A DNA stretch of 64,000 bases from an uncultured Alistipes sp. GTDB taxonomy: Bacteria > Bacteroidota > Bacteroidia > Bacteroidales > Rikenellaceae. The notes below the pieces were generated by a model. It made no database searches, was not told the origin of the DNA, and was given only the letters and a program-made list of their open reading frames with translations. Positions 1 to 16,099 of this stretch are shown piece by piece. Each line of letters starts with the position of its first letter. Position 1 is the first letter of the stretch. The stretch covers positions 1 to 64,000 of the forward strand of contig CALUKK010000027.1 in NCBI GenBank assembly GCA_944321205.1, written 5' to 3'. The translations under genes were made by a program, and so were the position numbers.

Positions 1-588
1 CATGATGCGCGGCAGCTTGTCGGTGCCGATATGGGGATGCGCCTCGAAGAGGATCTCGGGGGTCGCGCCATGAAAAACCAGGGTTTGAAGGGCCTTGTTG
101 TAGTCACCCCGCTTTTTACTGCGGGTAAAGAGCTTGCCGTCGGAGAAGGTTCCGGCACCCCCCTCCCCGAAGGCATAGTTCGAATCGGGATCGACGGGGC
201 CGTTGCGATTGATTTGTGCGATGTCCCGTTTGCGGGCCGAGACATCGCGGCCGCGCTCCAGAACGATGGGTTTGAGGCCCAATTCGATGAGCCGTAACGC
301 CGCGAAGAGTCCCGCCGGTCCGGAGCCGACGATCACCACCTCGGTATGCCCCGTCACCGAAGGGTAGTCAAAATGAACGGGAGCGGGGCGCGGCTCCCGG
401 TCGACATAGACCTCGAGGGTGAGATTCACCTTGATCTGCCGTTGCCGGGCATCGATGGATCGTTTGACGACGCGGATCAAAGCGACGTCATCGTCCCGAA
501 TACCCAGACGATGAGCAGCCTGCGAAGTGTAAAACTTCACATCGGCGGCCTGTCGAGGCGCAAGAACGAGCGTTACGAGTTGCGGCAT
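1..588 (-). CDS. FAD-dependent oxidoreductase (COG2509-type), 5' part only
   Basis: The reading frame enters the window from the left edge, so only the first 196 codons are present. After an ~80-residue N-terminal region the protein shows a Rossmann dinucleotide-binding motif, VIVGSGPAGLFAALRL (GxGxxG at G88, G90, G93), followed by the acidic-ended strand VLERG and a second glycine motif, FGEGGAGTFSDGKL (about residues 140-152). This combination is typical of the large, uncharacterised FAD-dependent dehydrogenase family found in many anaerobes. The start is the ATG at 588: it opens the frame directly into the conserved N-terminal region, and the ATG five bases upstream is in another frame that stops at once. 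Substrate unknown. It diverges from the tRNA-Leu promoter at 645-674. Confidence 0.85.
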   Translation of the reverse strand, partial: MPQLVTLVLAPRQAADVKFYTSQAAHRLGIRDDDVALIRVVKRSIDARQRQIKVNLTLEVYVDREPRPAPVHFDYPSVTGHTEVVIVGSGPAGLFAALRLIELGLKPIVLERGRDVSARKRDIAQINRNGPVDPDSNYAFGEGGAGTFSDGKLFTRSKKRGDYNKALQTLVFHGATPEILFEAHPHIGTDKLPRIM

Positions 589-644
589 TGCATCAAATTA
601 CGCACAAAAGTAACCAAAAAAGCCGGATAAATAGGCATTCGGGA

Positions 645-674
645 TTGTGAATTGTGAAAAAATATCTACCTTTG
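645..674 (+). promoter_or_regulatory. Promoter of tRNA-Leu
   Basis: TTG at 645-647, a 19-nt spacer, and TACCTTTG at 667-674. This matches the Bacteroidota housekeeping promoter (-33 TTTG/TTG, -7 TAnnTTTG). The -7 element ends ten bases before the mature tRNA 5' end at 685, the spacing expected for a short leader. Confidence 0.75.
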
Positions 675-684
675 TGAGAACGAC

Positions 685-766
685 GCGGATATGGTGTAAT
701 TGGTAGCCACGTCAGACTTAGGATCTGATGCCTTACGGCGTGGGGGTTCGAGTCCCTTTATCCGCA
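685..766 (+). tRNA. tRNA-Leu (anticodon UAG)
   Basis: The 7-bp acceptor stem pairs GCGGATA (685-691) with TATCCGC (759-765), and A766 is the discriminator base. The anticodon arm is TCAGA / CTTAGGA / TCTGA, giving anticodon TAG and so decoding CUA and related Leu codons. A long variable arm (TGCC TTAC GGCG) identifies a class II tRNA, consistent with Leu. The TTCGAGT T-loop is present. The T-stem relies on two G-T pairs. The 3' CCA is not encoded. Confidence 0.95.
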
Positions 767-771
767 CTTTT

Positions 772-798
772 GGAGCCTTCGACCGGGGCTCCTTTTTT
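772..798 (+). terminator. Rho-independent terminator of tRNA-Leu
   Basis: Stem GGAGCC (772-777) pairs with GGCTCC (787-792) and is followed by six T at 793-798. It lies directly behind the tRNA. Confidence 0.85.
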
Positions 799-972
799 CG
801 TGGATGCACCTCAGATCCAAATCAATGGGAACGGCTTGCACCCCTCTGCACAAACAGACGGAGCCCCCGGGAACTCGAATCTCTTGCTCGCTCAGAAACA
901 GGAGAATTTGCCGGTTTCACCCGCAAAGCAGAGATCCGAAACCCGGAATCACAGGAATCCGTGAACACAGAA

Positions 973-1002
973 AACCCGACGAAGGAATCCTTCGTCGGGT
1001 TT
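973..1002. terminator. Terminator at the end of the PUL operon
   Basis: A perfect 12-bp stem pairs ACCCGACGAAGG (974-985) with CCTTCGTCGGGT (989-1000), with loop AAT. It is flanked by A on the left and T on the right, so it can act on both strands. On the minus strand it ends transcription of the lipoprotein gene that stops at 1024. The ~175 bases between it and the tRNA terminator hold nothing I can recognise. Confidence 0.85.
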
Positions 1003-1023
1003 CTTGAATCAACAGATCCGGAT

Positions 1024-4000
1024 CTATTCCTTGATCTTACCCGTACAGGGGATCAGGTCGTCGACATTGACCAGATTGTCCGACATGCCCAGCGTAATCG
1101 TGGCATCGGGACCGATAATACCCGTATCCTTGTAATGCTTGAAAATACAAAGACCTACCTGCCAGTCACTGGCTTGATACGGAACCTTGGGATTGTCGAG
1201 CATCACCACATCACCACCGATTTTCTCCAGCTTGTCGAGACCTTCGATTGTCTCAAGATTGGGATTACCCGTGACGATCAGGTCGCCGCCGATCGACGTG
1301 AGAGGCATGCCGATGAAGTTCCAGAAGGCATCGGAGCACTCGATGATCTCGAAATTGCCGCCCACGGTCTTCAGGCTGTGGAACGTATTGTCCTGACCCA
1401 TCTGCTGCTTGACGCCCATCAAACGGAACGTGCCGCCGACGTGCTCGAGATACCACCAGCCGTGGCGGTCCCAACCGGGAGAACCCGGGGTTGCCAGATT
1501 CGGGCAATTCTCGATGATGAAATCTCCCTCGATCTGGGTATATCCGTCAAATCCATTCGGATTGCCCAGATCCTGACAGTCGCGGATAACGATTCCGTGG
1601 CAATTGATCTTATCGAAGAAATCGACCGTTGTCGTGGCGGCAAGACCATCCCAGGTCGCCGTTCCCAGCACCTCGGACACGCGATCCTGGACGCGAGACA
1701 GAATGTCATCCGTCACGTCGGAGCCCGAGATCGTCAGATTTACGACGGTCTCTTTCGTGGCCGATGCTCCGTTGATGAAGGCCTCGACCATTGTCCGGCC
1801 ATTGAGCACGTAGCTCTGAGGTTCGGAGGGCAGCGGATCACCACTGCACGAAGGTACGGTGGCAATATCGATGGGGTTCTCGGTCGTTCCGATCGTAATG
1901 GTGGCCTCGGGCGACAGAATGCCGCGTGTGAGGTAGTCGCGCAACAGACAGTATCCCACGGCCCAGTCGGAGGTGATGGGAACCTTCGGATTGTCGACGA
2001 TCATCACGTCTCCGCCGATAAACGTCAGTTGATCGAGACCCACGAGGTTCTCGAAGTTCGGGTTATTCATGATGATGATGCTTCCACCGACCGACGCAAG
2101 CGGCATGTTCTTGAAGTCCCAGAAGGCATCGGAGCACTCGATGATTTCGAAATTGCCGCCTACGGTTTGCAGACGTTTGAAGGTCGGACCCCCCAACTGG
2201 GTCATCACGCCCTGCAAACGAACCGTACCGCCGACGTGTTCGAGCGAAGACCAGGCAACATCACCCCAGCCCGCAGCACCCGGAGTTGCCAGATTCGGAC
2301 AGTTCTCGATGATGAAATCACCCTTGATCTCGGTGTATCCCACAAATCCGTTCGGATTGCCCAGATTGAGACAGTTGCGCAGAATAATGCTGCCCTGGCA
2401 ATCGATCACGTTGAAGAAATTCTCGGTAGTCTCGACGCCTACGCCGTCCCACGTTACCGTTCCCGTAATGGCGGCTACGCGATTCTGGACGCGCGACATC
2501 ATGTCGTTGGTGATGTCGGAGCCCGAAATGGTCAGGTCTACGACAGTCTCCTTTTCGACGGGTACAGCGGAAACAAAGGCTTCGAGTTCACTCAGACCGT
2601 TGATCTCATAGCTTTTCGGTTCATTGGCGCCACCCGGGTTGTTGCCGTCGCAAGGCTCGATACCTTCCAGGCTGACCGCATCCCCGGCCTTGTTCTTCAA
2701 CTCCATGTTCTCCTGGTCGGCGATGAATCCCTCCGAAATCCACTTCTGCACCAGACACCATCCGGGACGTCCGACATCCCCATAGTCGGGCAGATCACCC
2801 TGGAGCTTTACCGTACCGCCGATCTGCTGGATGGATTCCAGACCTCCCAGGCCGTTGAAATTGCCGTTACCGGTCACCAGAAGGCTGCCTCCGATCGTGA
2901 TGAGTTTCATCCCCGAAAGGGAGGAGAAGTTTCCGCACTGCGAGATTTCGAGATCCCCGCCTACGGTTTTCAACGATTCGAAGCCCTCGCCGGAGCCGAA
3001 ATCGCCACAGTTCATAATGCGCAGGCTCCCGGCGATATCGGTGATACTGGCGAAACTGCTGGCGTTGGTCCAGAAGACCAGCCGTGTGTTTTCGATGACC
3101 AGATCGCCGCCGATACGCGTATAGTAACGCAATCCGTTCGTGTTGATCTGTCCCTCGTCGGGGATATTGTCCTTGAAGATGATGCTTCCTTCGCACTTGA
3201 CCACATCGAAGAAACCTTCAGTCCCGGTGATCTTCGTATCCTCGAGGGTCATGATGCCCTTCACGCAGCGAAGGCCCTTCTCGGTGAGCGAAATGAGCAC
3301 ATCGGTGGTGATTTCATGGCCTTTGACCGTAAGATTCATCACCGTGGAGCCACCCGGATTGAAAGCGTCGGCCGCAGCCTTCGAGTCAATCACGAAGTCC
3401 TGCCACTCCTCGATGCCGCCCGTACCGATCATGTCAACCTCGGTGGCGGCATAGGGATGGTTGTTTACGAGCTTCACGCCGCCCGGCAAGGCATCGTGCT
3501 CCGAGAGGTATTTGACCGGCAGCAGACCATAGGTATAGTCATCACCTCCGTCGAAGGGCTTGTCCTCTCCCAGGCTCGTGTTGTTCGTGATGCTGAGCAG
3601 TCCCGAGATCTTTTCCAGGGAGAGCAACCCCGAAATATCGGTCAACCGGGTGTTGTTGTTGATCGTCAGGGTGCCGTTGACGGTCGAAAGCGACGACAGG
3701 TCGGCAATTGCCGTCAGACGGCTGTTATTTTCGATCGTGAATTCTTTCGCGACGCTGCGCAGCGTCGGAAGCGAGAGGCTCTGGATCGAGGTCTTCTGAA
3801 TGGCAAGCGTCCCCACGTCGGTAATTGCCAGCGACGACAGGTCGGTAATGTCCTCTCCGTTGATAATCAACAGATCCACATATCCCTGTCTCTGAAAAGC
3901 ATTAACCTCGGACTGAGAGGTCAAACGCACTTCGGAGCCGTTGTTGTCGTCCGTGGAGTCGGAACTCGAACAGGCCCCCGAAGTGGTCAGGGCAAACAAG

Positions 4001-4026
4001 GTCGCCCAATACAGCAATCGTTTCAT
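1024..4026 (-). CDS. Surface lipoprotein with triplicated receptor-L/LRR-like module
   Basis: A 1000-residue lipoprotein: the signal peptide ends in lipobox SGAC, followed by the Ser/Asp/Asn-rich tether usual for surface-exposed Bacteroidota lipoproteins. Residues ~35-150 carry short leucine-rich-like strands (LTINNNTRL, LLSITNNTSL). The rest is three modules of ~250 residues (about 215-460, 472-728, 738-996). Each has strand repeats such as GDFIIENC, VGGNFEIIECS and IGGDV, and ends near a conserved Cys. Modules 2 and 3 are strikingly alike (both contain LGNPNGF, ENCPNLATPG and ECSDAFW). The folds resemble receptor-L or BspA-like repeats; no catalytic motif is visible. Start: the ATG at 4026 opens a proper signal peptide, whereas an in-frame TTG two codons upstream is unlikely. 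As last gene of the PUL, a glycan- or protein-binding surface role is inferred. Confidence 0.8.
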   Translation of the reverse strand: MKRLLYWATLFALTTSGACSSSDSTDDNNGSEVRLTSQSEVNAFQRQGYVDLLIINGEDITDLSSLAITDVGTLAIQKTSIQSLSLPTLRSVAKEFTIENNSRLTAIADLSSLSTVNGTLTINNNTRLTDISGLLSLEKISGLLSITNNTSLGEDKPFDGGDDYTYGLLPVKYLSEHDALPGGVKLVNNHPYAATEVDMIGTGGIEEWQDFVIDSKAAADAFNPGGSTVMNLTVKGHEITTDVLISLTEKGLRCVKGIMTLEDTKITGTEGFFDVVKCEGSIIFKDNIPDEGQINTNGLRYYTRIGGDLVIENTRLVFWTNASSFASITDIAGSLRIMNCGDFGSGEGFESLKTVGGDLEISQCGNFSSLSGMKLITIGGSLLVTGNGNFNGLGGLESIQQIGGTVKLQGDLPDYGDVGRPGWCLVQKWISEGFIADQENMELKNKAGDAVSLEGIEPCDGNNPGGANEPKSYEINGLSELEAFVSAVPVEKETVVDLTISGSDITNDMMSRVQNRVAAITGTVTWDGVGVETTENFFNVIDCQGSIILRNCLNLGNPNGFVGYTEIKGDFIIENCPNLATPGAAGWGDVAWSSLEHVGGTVRLQGVMTQLGGPTFKRLQTVGGNFEIIECSDAFWDFKNMPLASVGGSIIIMNNPNFENLVGLDQLTFIGGDVMIVDNPKVPITSDWAVGYCLLRDYLTRGILSPEATITIGTTENPIDIATVPSCSGDPLPSEPQSYVLNGRTMVEAFINGASATKETVVNLTISGSDVTDDILSRVQDRVSEVLGTATWDGLAATTTVDFFDKINCHGIVIRDCQDLGNPNGFDGYTQIEGDFIIENCPNLATPGSPGWDRHGWWYLEHVGGTFRLMGVKQQMGQDNTFHSLKTVGGNFEIIECSDAFWNFIGMPLTSIGGDLIVTGNPNLETIEGLDKLEKIGGDVVMLDNPKVPYQASDWQVGLCIFKHYKDTGIIGPDATITLGMSDNLVNVDDLIPCTGKIKE

Positions 4027-4046
4027 AAGCAATAGGGTTATTTAGG

Positions 4047-5375
4047 TTATTTTTGGGGTCGGGGTATGGAATAGTCAATGGTATCTTCAGCATAGACGCG
4101 CACGTAGTCGACATACATGTCCGAGCCGTTGCCGTAGCGTTCCAGATCGATCGGCCAGCCGCTGATGCCGCCGATCGCATAGTTGATCAGAAACAGATGG
4201 GGTTTTTCGCGGGAAACGTCGTTTGTCGGATGCCGCAAAACCTCAATGTCGTCGAAATAGTAGACGGTCTCCTGCTCGCCGATATAGACGCCATAGGTGT
4301 GAAAAGTCGTGGACCAATAGCTTTTGCCACCGATTTCCATGATCGGAATGACTCCCGAGACCGCCTCCTTGGGAGATCCGTCGTCGTTCTTCTGTCCCCA
4401 AAAGTGACTCGTCACCGAATATCCCGGATGATTCGGATTGCCCGGGCCCACGCCTCCATAGGCCTCGACGATATCGAGTTCATCACCGTTCGAATCGCGG
4501 TCGATGCCCGTAATGGTCCAGAATGCGGGCCAGGTGCCTGGAGCGGACTGCGCCGTAAAGCGGCATTCGAGATAACACGGTGCCTTGACCCAGAAACCTT
4601 CGCCATCCATGTTGACCGAGGCGATAAGTCCCGTACTGCCCGGTGTCCCGGGGCGTTTGCGCGCGGCGATTTTCAAATAGGAGTCCCGCTGTGAGAAGGG
4701 GTTGTCCGGGCTGTCGACATCCGTGAAGGGCCAGCCGCTGAAGTCCCCGAAACGCGGTTTGTGCGCATTGTAACGGGCTCCGCGGCCGTCGTTCGAGATC
4801 GACAGCGGACCGTCGAAATCATCGGAAAAGATGAGCTTCAGACCCCGGGCTCCCACAGGATCCGCACTCGGGATACCCCGGTTCCAGACCTTGCCCGATG
4901 TGTTGTAGAGCTGCAACTCGAAAAAGTCGCGTTTCCCCGAACTGCTTTGGGCATAGATGCGGATATTCATCGGTCCTGCCGGAAAATCGTCGGCGTCAAA
5001 ACGGAATGAGCCCCGTCCTTCGGCGTCGAGCCGTACGCCCCGGGGTGTCAGAACCACATCGTGCCCCCAGCTGTCGGGATTCGAAGCGGTGGGCTGCTGC
5101 CAGCACAAGGCCTTCACCTCGTCCATGCCGGGTGCAACGAATGTTACACGCACCTTCCCCGAGACATCCGAACGGCATTCGGGCGAAAGGACCCGGATAC
5201 TTTGTGTCCACTCGGCATGGCGTCCGTTGTCGGACTGGCCGTAGTTGAAATCCGCATATTCGGGGTTGGGCACGATGGCCTGGGCTTCGACCGTGCGGGG
5301 AGCACAGAGTGCCACAAGGATCCCCAGAGATGCCAGGCATCCCGGCATCAAGGTGATACATTTTCGGTAATTCAT
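4047..5375 (-). CDS. GH16 family endo-glycanase, secreted
   Basis: 442 residues with an N-terminal signal peptide ending near VEAQA (residue ~32). The N-terminal ~140 residues look like a beta-sandwich module (RVTFVAPGMDEVKALCW). The GH16 jelly-roll catalytic domain starts near LIFSDDFDGP (residue ~181). The family signature ExDxxE is present as ELDIVE, with E299 (nucleophile), D301 and E304 (acid/base), preceded by the substrate-cleft tryptophans GTWPAFW. GH16 enzymes cut beta-1,3/1,4-glucans, galactans or O-glycan chains internally; the sequence alone does not fix the specificity. It lies 15 bases after the GH92 gene and 20 bases before the modular lipoprotein gene in the same operon, and probably starts depolymerisation outside the cell or in the periplasm. 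Confidence 0.93.
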   Translation of the reverse strand: MNYRKCITLMPGCLASLGILVALCAPRTVEAQAIVPNPEYADFNYGQSDNGRHAEWTQSIRVLSPECRSDVSGKVRVTFVAPGMDEVKALCWQQPTASNPDSWGHDVVLTPRGVRLDAEGRGSFRFDADDFPAGPMNIRIYAQSSSGKRDFFELQLYNTSGKVWNRGIPSADPVGARGLKLIFSDDFDGPLSISNDGRGARYNAHKPRFGDFSGWPFTDVDSPDNPFSQRDSYLKIAARKRPGTPGSTGLIASVNMDGEGFWVKAPCYLECRFTAQSAPGTWPAFWTITGIDRDSNGDELDIVEAYGGVGPGNPNHPGYSVTSHFWGQKNDDGSPKEAVSGVIPIMEIGGKSYWSTTFHTYGVYIGEQETVYYFDDIEVLRHPTNDVSREKPHLFLINYAIGGISGWPIDLERYGNGSDMYVDYVRVYAEDTIDYSIPRPQK

Positions 5376-5390
5376 GAAAGACTAACTATT

Positions 5391-7642
5391 TTAAGGTTTC
5401 ACATCATCAAACGAGAGCGGACGATCCTCCGGAGCCGAACCCCATTGCCGGTTGGGGCGCAGCCCCATCGTGAGTTCCAGCACACCGCCCGCAACCACAT
5501 CTTCATGGGAGATCCAGCAGTGCGTCCAGGGTTTGCCGTTCAGACGGGCCGACTGGATGTAGACATGATCCGCCGCCCAGTTGTGGCAGACGATCCGGAA
5601 GGTTCCCCCGGGGACCTTCAGGGAGATCCGTTCGAAGACGGGACTCGTCAACACATAGGCCGGGATCCCCGGCGTTACGGGATAGAATCCCATCATCGAG
5701 AAGACGACGAAGGCACTGATCCCGCCACCGTCCTCATCGCCCGGCATCCCCATCGGATCGTTGCGGAACCATTGTGCGAGGAGCCGGCGTGTCCGCTTCT
5801 GGGTTTTCCAGGGCTGCCCGGCATAACAATAGAGATAGGGAATGTGCAGAGAGGGCTCGTTGCCCATCGAGAATTGGCCGACATTCCCCGTATGATCGGG
5901 CAGCTGGGCGTAGAACTCATACTTGCTGCGTCCAAGAGGTGTCCGGAACATCCGGTCGAGTTCGGCCACAAAGAGGCTGTCGCCTCCGAACAGGTCGATC
6001 AGATCCGCGACGTTGTGCGGCACCTCCCAGCGGTAGATCCATCCGTTGTTTTCGTCGTAGGCATCACGGGCCCCGAGACCTCCGGAGAATCGGTAATCGA
6101 ACGGTTCGACAAACGCGCCCCGTTCGGTGCGCGGGTGGAAAAACCGGGTTGCAGGATTGAACAGATGCCGGTAGTTGAGGCCCCGCTGGCGGAAGAGCCC
6201 GGCATCATCCGTGCGGCCCAACGTCTCCGCCACGCGCGACAGGCACCACTCGTCGTAGGCCGTTCCGAGAGTCACGGCGACGGGCTGCCGCTTCTCGAAG
6301 CCGTGGACTTCGGGTTCGGTCTCTTCGGCACCGGGTTCGAGCGCCGGGAAATAGCCGTGTTCCCGATAGAAGGCATCGAGCCGGCCGGCCGGTGCCGCCG
6401 ACCAGGGTGCCAGGGTCTTTTCAAGCAGCGCGTTCCGGCATGCTTCGTAGGCGCCCTCGACGTCAAAGTCGGTCAGGCCCTTTGCACAGCAGTCGGCAAT
6501 GACGGCCACACCATGGTTGCAGTTCATTCCGTGGCTGTCGCCCGCCACTCCGGGGAAGACCGGCATCCACATCCGTTCGGACTGCCGGGCGATGCGGACC
6601 ATCGACTCCGCCATATCCATCTCCGCTTCGGGATCGAGGATCGTCCGCAGCGGATGCACCGCCCGGAACGTATCCCAGAACCAGTCGTCGACATAAAAGG
6701 GACGTCCTCCGTCATCGTGCACGCGTCCGTCATAGGCGCTGAAATAACGACCCTGCTCCGAAATGCACACCATACGCTCGTAGGTGCGGTAAAGTGCCGT
6801 ATAGAAGACGCTCTTCTCGTCCTCACTGGCCCCCTTCACGCCAATCCGGCCCAGTGCTTCGTTCCAGAGGGCCCGGCCCCGGGAGGCGACCGTTGCGACA
6901 TCCGCCTTGCCGATTTCATGTTCCAGATTGCGGGCCGCCTGATCACAGTCGATATAGGAGATGCCGTAACGCAGGGAGACTTCCGGCTCCGCAAATTCGA
7001 GAATCACCCGCGAACCGTCCTCCGCAAGAGTTGCCTTCAGCGGTTGCGGGCTCGTTTCGAGGTTGAGGTAAGCCCGGGTATTGTTTTTCAGTTCGTCGAA
7101 TCCGCGGACAAGGTTCCCGGAGGTCTGCAGACGTCCGTTCAGCGCCTCGACAATGACCCGGTAGGGGCCCTCGGCTCCGAACGTCAGTTCGTAGGCGGCC
7201 GAGCGGTGTGACGGAGCGAAACGCACCTCCACATCCACCTCGTCGAGATACACCTCGTAGGAGTACGGAGTTACCTTTTCGAGACTGTAGTCATAGGATT
7301 CGAACGGCCGCCCGTTGTCGGGACGGAGTCTAAAGGCCTGGGCACCCCGATGGTTGGTCAGCTGCACGGGCAATCCCGCCACACGGTCTTCCGTAGCCTC
7401 GTTACGCAGGGGTACCATACGCAGCATGCTGTTCGGCAGATGGACCGTGCAATAGGTCGGAACGAGCAGATGGCTGATGTTGCCGATCGAGGGATTGACG
7501 TAATCGACCGGATCCCGCTCCTCCGGGACTCCGCAGCAGGCTCCCGCCACGACACACGCCGTTCCGGCAAGAAGCAGTTGCGATGCGCAACGCTTGAGAT
7601 TCGCCGCCACACGACGTGCGAAAGCGGCAGATTGGAGACTTT

Positions 7643-7646
<4 letters not shown>
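5391..7646 (-). CDS. GH92 family alpha-mannosidase-like enzyme (divergent)
   Basis: 751 residues, secreted; the long N-terminal signal is followed by VAGACCG, a possible lipobox. GH92 is a calcium-dependent exo-alpha-mannosidase family. Diagnostic blocks are DDWFWDTFRAVHPL (~320-333), GNEPSLHIPYLY (E597, position of the catalytic acid) and PGDEDGGGISAFVVFS (D637-D639, position of the catalytic base pair). The usual family block is GNDDCGQMSAW; here it reads GDEDGGGISAF, so this is a divergent subgroup. The N-terminal beta-sandwich entry VDYVNPSIG is also altered from the common VDPFIGT. It starts inside the stop of the upstream GH92 gene (4-nt ATGA overlap), which implies translational coupling. 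An action on alpha-mannosides is inferred from the family only. Confidence 0.9.
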
Positions 7647-14834
<7,188 letters not shown>

Positions 14835-14840
14835 TGATGG

Positions 14841-16079
14841 TTATTCTTTGGACCCGTATGCGGAGATCTCGGCCAGGAACGCGAAATGGTTGTTGCCCTT
14901 GGTTGCCACATACTTGATATAGCGGGCCTTCTCGTAAGAGGTCAGCGTGAAGGTCTGGGGATCGTCGGTGTCCGCCACGGGGAACGTTCCGCAATCGATC
15001 CACTCGCTCTGATCCGTGCTCAGCAGGATCTGACATTCGGTCTGTCCGCGGTTGTCACCCTGCCGACGGATGCACTGCACGCTGGCCACGGTATAAAGCG
15101 CCCCCATGTCGACAATCAGATAGTGGGGATATCCGGGAGTGGCACCGGACCACTGCGTGTGCCAGTAGGTATCGATGTTTCCGTCGATGGCTGCGGCGGC
15201 CAGTCCGTTTCCGTTGCCCTCGGCCGGCTCCTCGGTCGAGAATCCGGCGATGCTCCATCCCGAGCGGTCGAGCAGTTCGACCTGGATGATCTGAACCTCC
15301 ATCCGGGAGGTCTCCTGATCACCCAGGATCCCGGTCGTCGTCAGCGTTACCTCATAGGTGCCGCCCGCCTCGTAGGTATGGGTGGGATTCGTTTCGTCGG
15401 AGCTCGAATCATCCCCGAATTGCCATTGCGAAGCGACGATATTCTCCGAGCGGTTCGTAAAATGAATGCGGTTCCAGGCATCGGCATCGACCTGGAAGGT
15501 GAACTGTGCCGAAGGCTTCATGATCTTGGTGTCGATCACCACGATCAGGGCATCGAGGGCATGATTCACCTCACGGGAACTTTCCGTGATGTTGAGACCG
15601 AAGGCCAGCTGCGAGGTCGGGGCCTGCGCGGCCAGGTAGTCCAGATCGATCGAGACGTTGAAGGTGGCATGCGAAAGTCCATCTTCCATCCGGACCTCGG
15701 CGGGCATCGAGCATTTGTCGGCCGGAATCAGCGTGACGTCGGGCAACAGCCCGGAGGTGATCAGCGAATTGACCGTGTCGCTGTTGAAGGCAACCCGCGT
15801 CACGACCTCACCGTCGTTATCGATTCCCGCGCGGTAGATCGACAGCGGGATGTTGAACGTGTTGGCCTGCCTGTCGACCGTGAACTGGAAGACCGAGCCG
15901 GGCGTGGGGGTATTGCTCGAATGGGATGGAATGGATTCAATCGTATAGATGTTTCCGGCGGCTGCCGCGGCGAGATAAATCCGCTGCGCAGGATAGTCGG
16001 CATCGGTGATCGTATCGTAGTTGCACGAGGCGAATCCCAGAGCGACGGCCAGTGCGAAAAGAATAGGACGTGTTTTCAT
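14841..16079 (-). CDS. DUF1735/PKD/discoidin surface glycan-binding lipoprotein
   Basis: 412 residues from the ATG at 16079, with lipobox GFASC at residue ~19. Domain order: a DUF1735-type N-terminal domain (~20-185, two similar halves), a PKD-like domain (~190-275, with the marker SQWQFGDDSSSDETNPTHTY), and an F5/8 type C (discoidin, CBM32-like) domain (~280-412, with IDGNIDTYWHTQWSG and HYLIVDMG). This is the typical build of a SusE/F-position surface glycan-binding protein placed right after susD. An in-frame ATG at 16106 would overlap the SusD gene and bury the signal peptide, so 16079 is preferred (20-nt gap). It has no catalytic motif; it likely captures glycan at the cell surface for SusC-B/SusD-B. 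Confidence 0.85.
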   Translation of the reverse strand: MKTRPILFALAVALGFASCNYDTITDADYPAQRIYLAAAAAGNIYTIESIPSHSSNTPTPGSVFQFTVDRQANTFNIPLSIYRAGIDNDGEVVTRVAFNSDTVNSLITSGLLPDVTLIPADKCSMPAEVRMEDGLSHATFNVSIDLDYLAAQAPTSQLAFGLNITESSREVNHALDALIVVIDTKIMKPSAQFTFQVDADAWNRIHFTNRSENIVASQWQFGDDSSSDETNPTHTYEAGGTYEVTLTTTGILGDQETSRMEVQIIQVELLDRSGWSIAGFSTEEPAEGNGNGLAAAAIDGNIDTYWHTQWSGATPGYPHYLIVDMGALYTVASVQCIRRQGDNRGQTECQILLSTDQSEWIDCGTFPVADTDDPQTFTLTSYEKARYIKYVATKGNNHFAFLAEISAYGSKE

Positions 16080-16099
16080 AGATCTTGTGTTAGCTTCTT

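Noticed and set aside
685..1020. tRNA-Leu 3' end as an attachment site for an integrated element
   Set aside because: I found no repeat of the tRNA 3' end in the window and no integrase, transposase or phage gene.
700..4035. Open frame of 1111 codons on the plus strand, spanning the tRNA region and antisense to the large lipoprotein gene
   Set aside because: It runs through a tRNA and two terminators, has no recognisable domain, and mirrors the codon bias of the true minus-strand gene with its lipobox and repeats. Many similar long antisense frames in this GC-rich window were discarded for the same reason.
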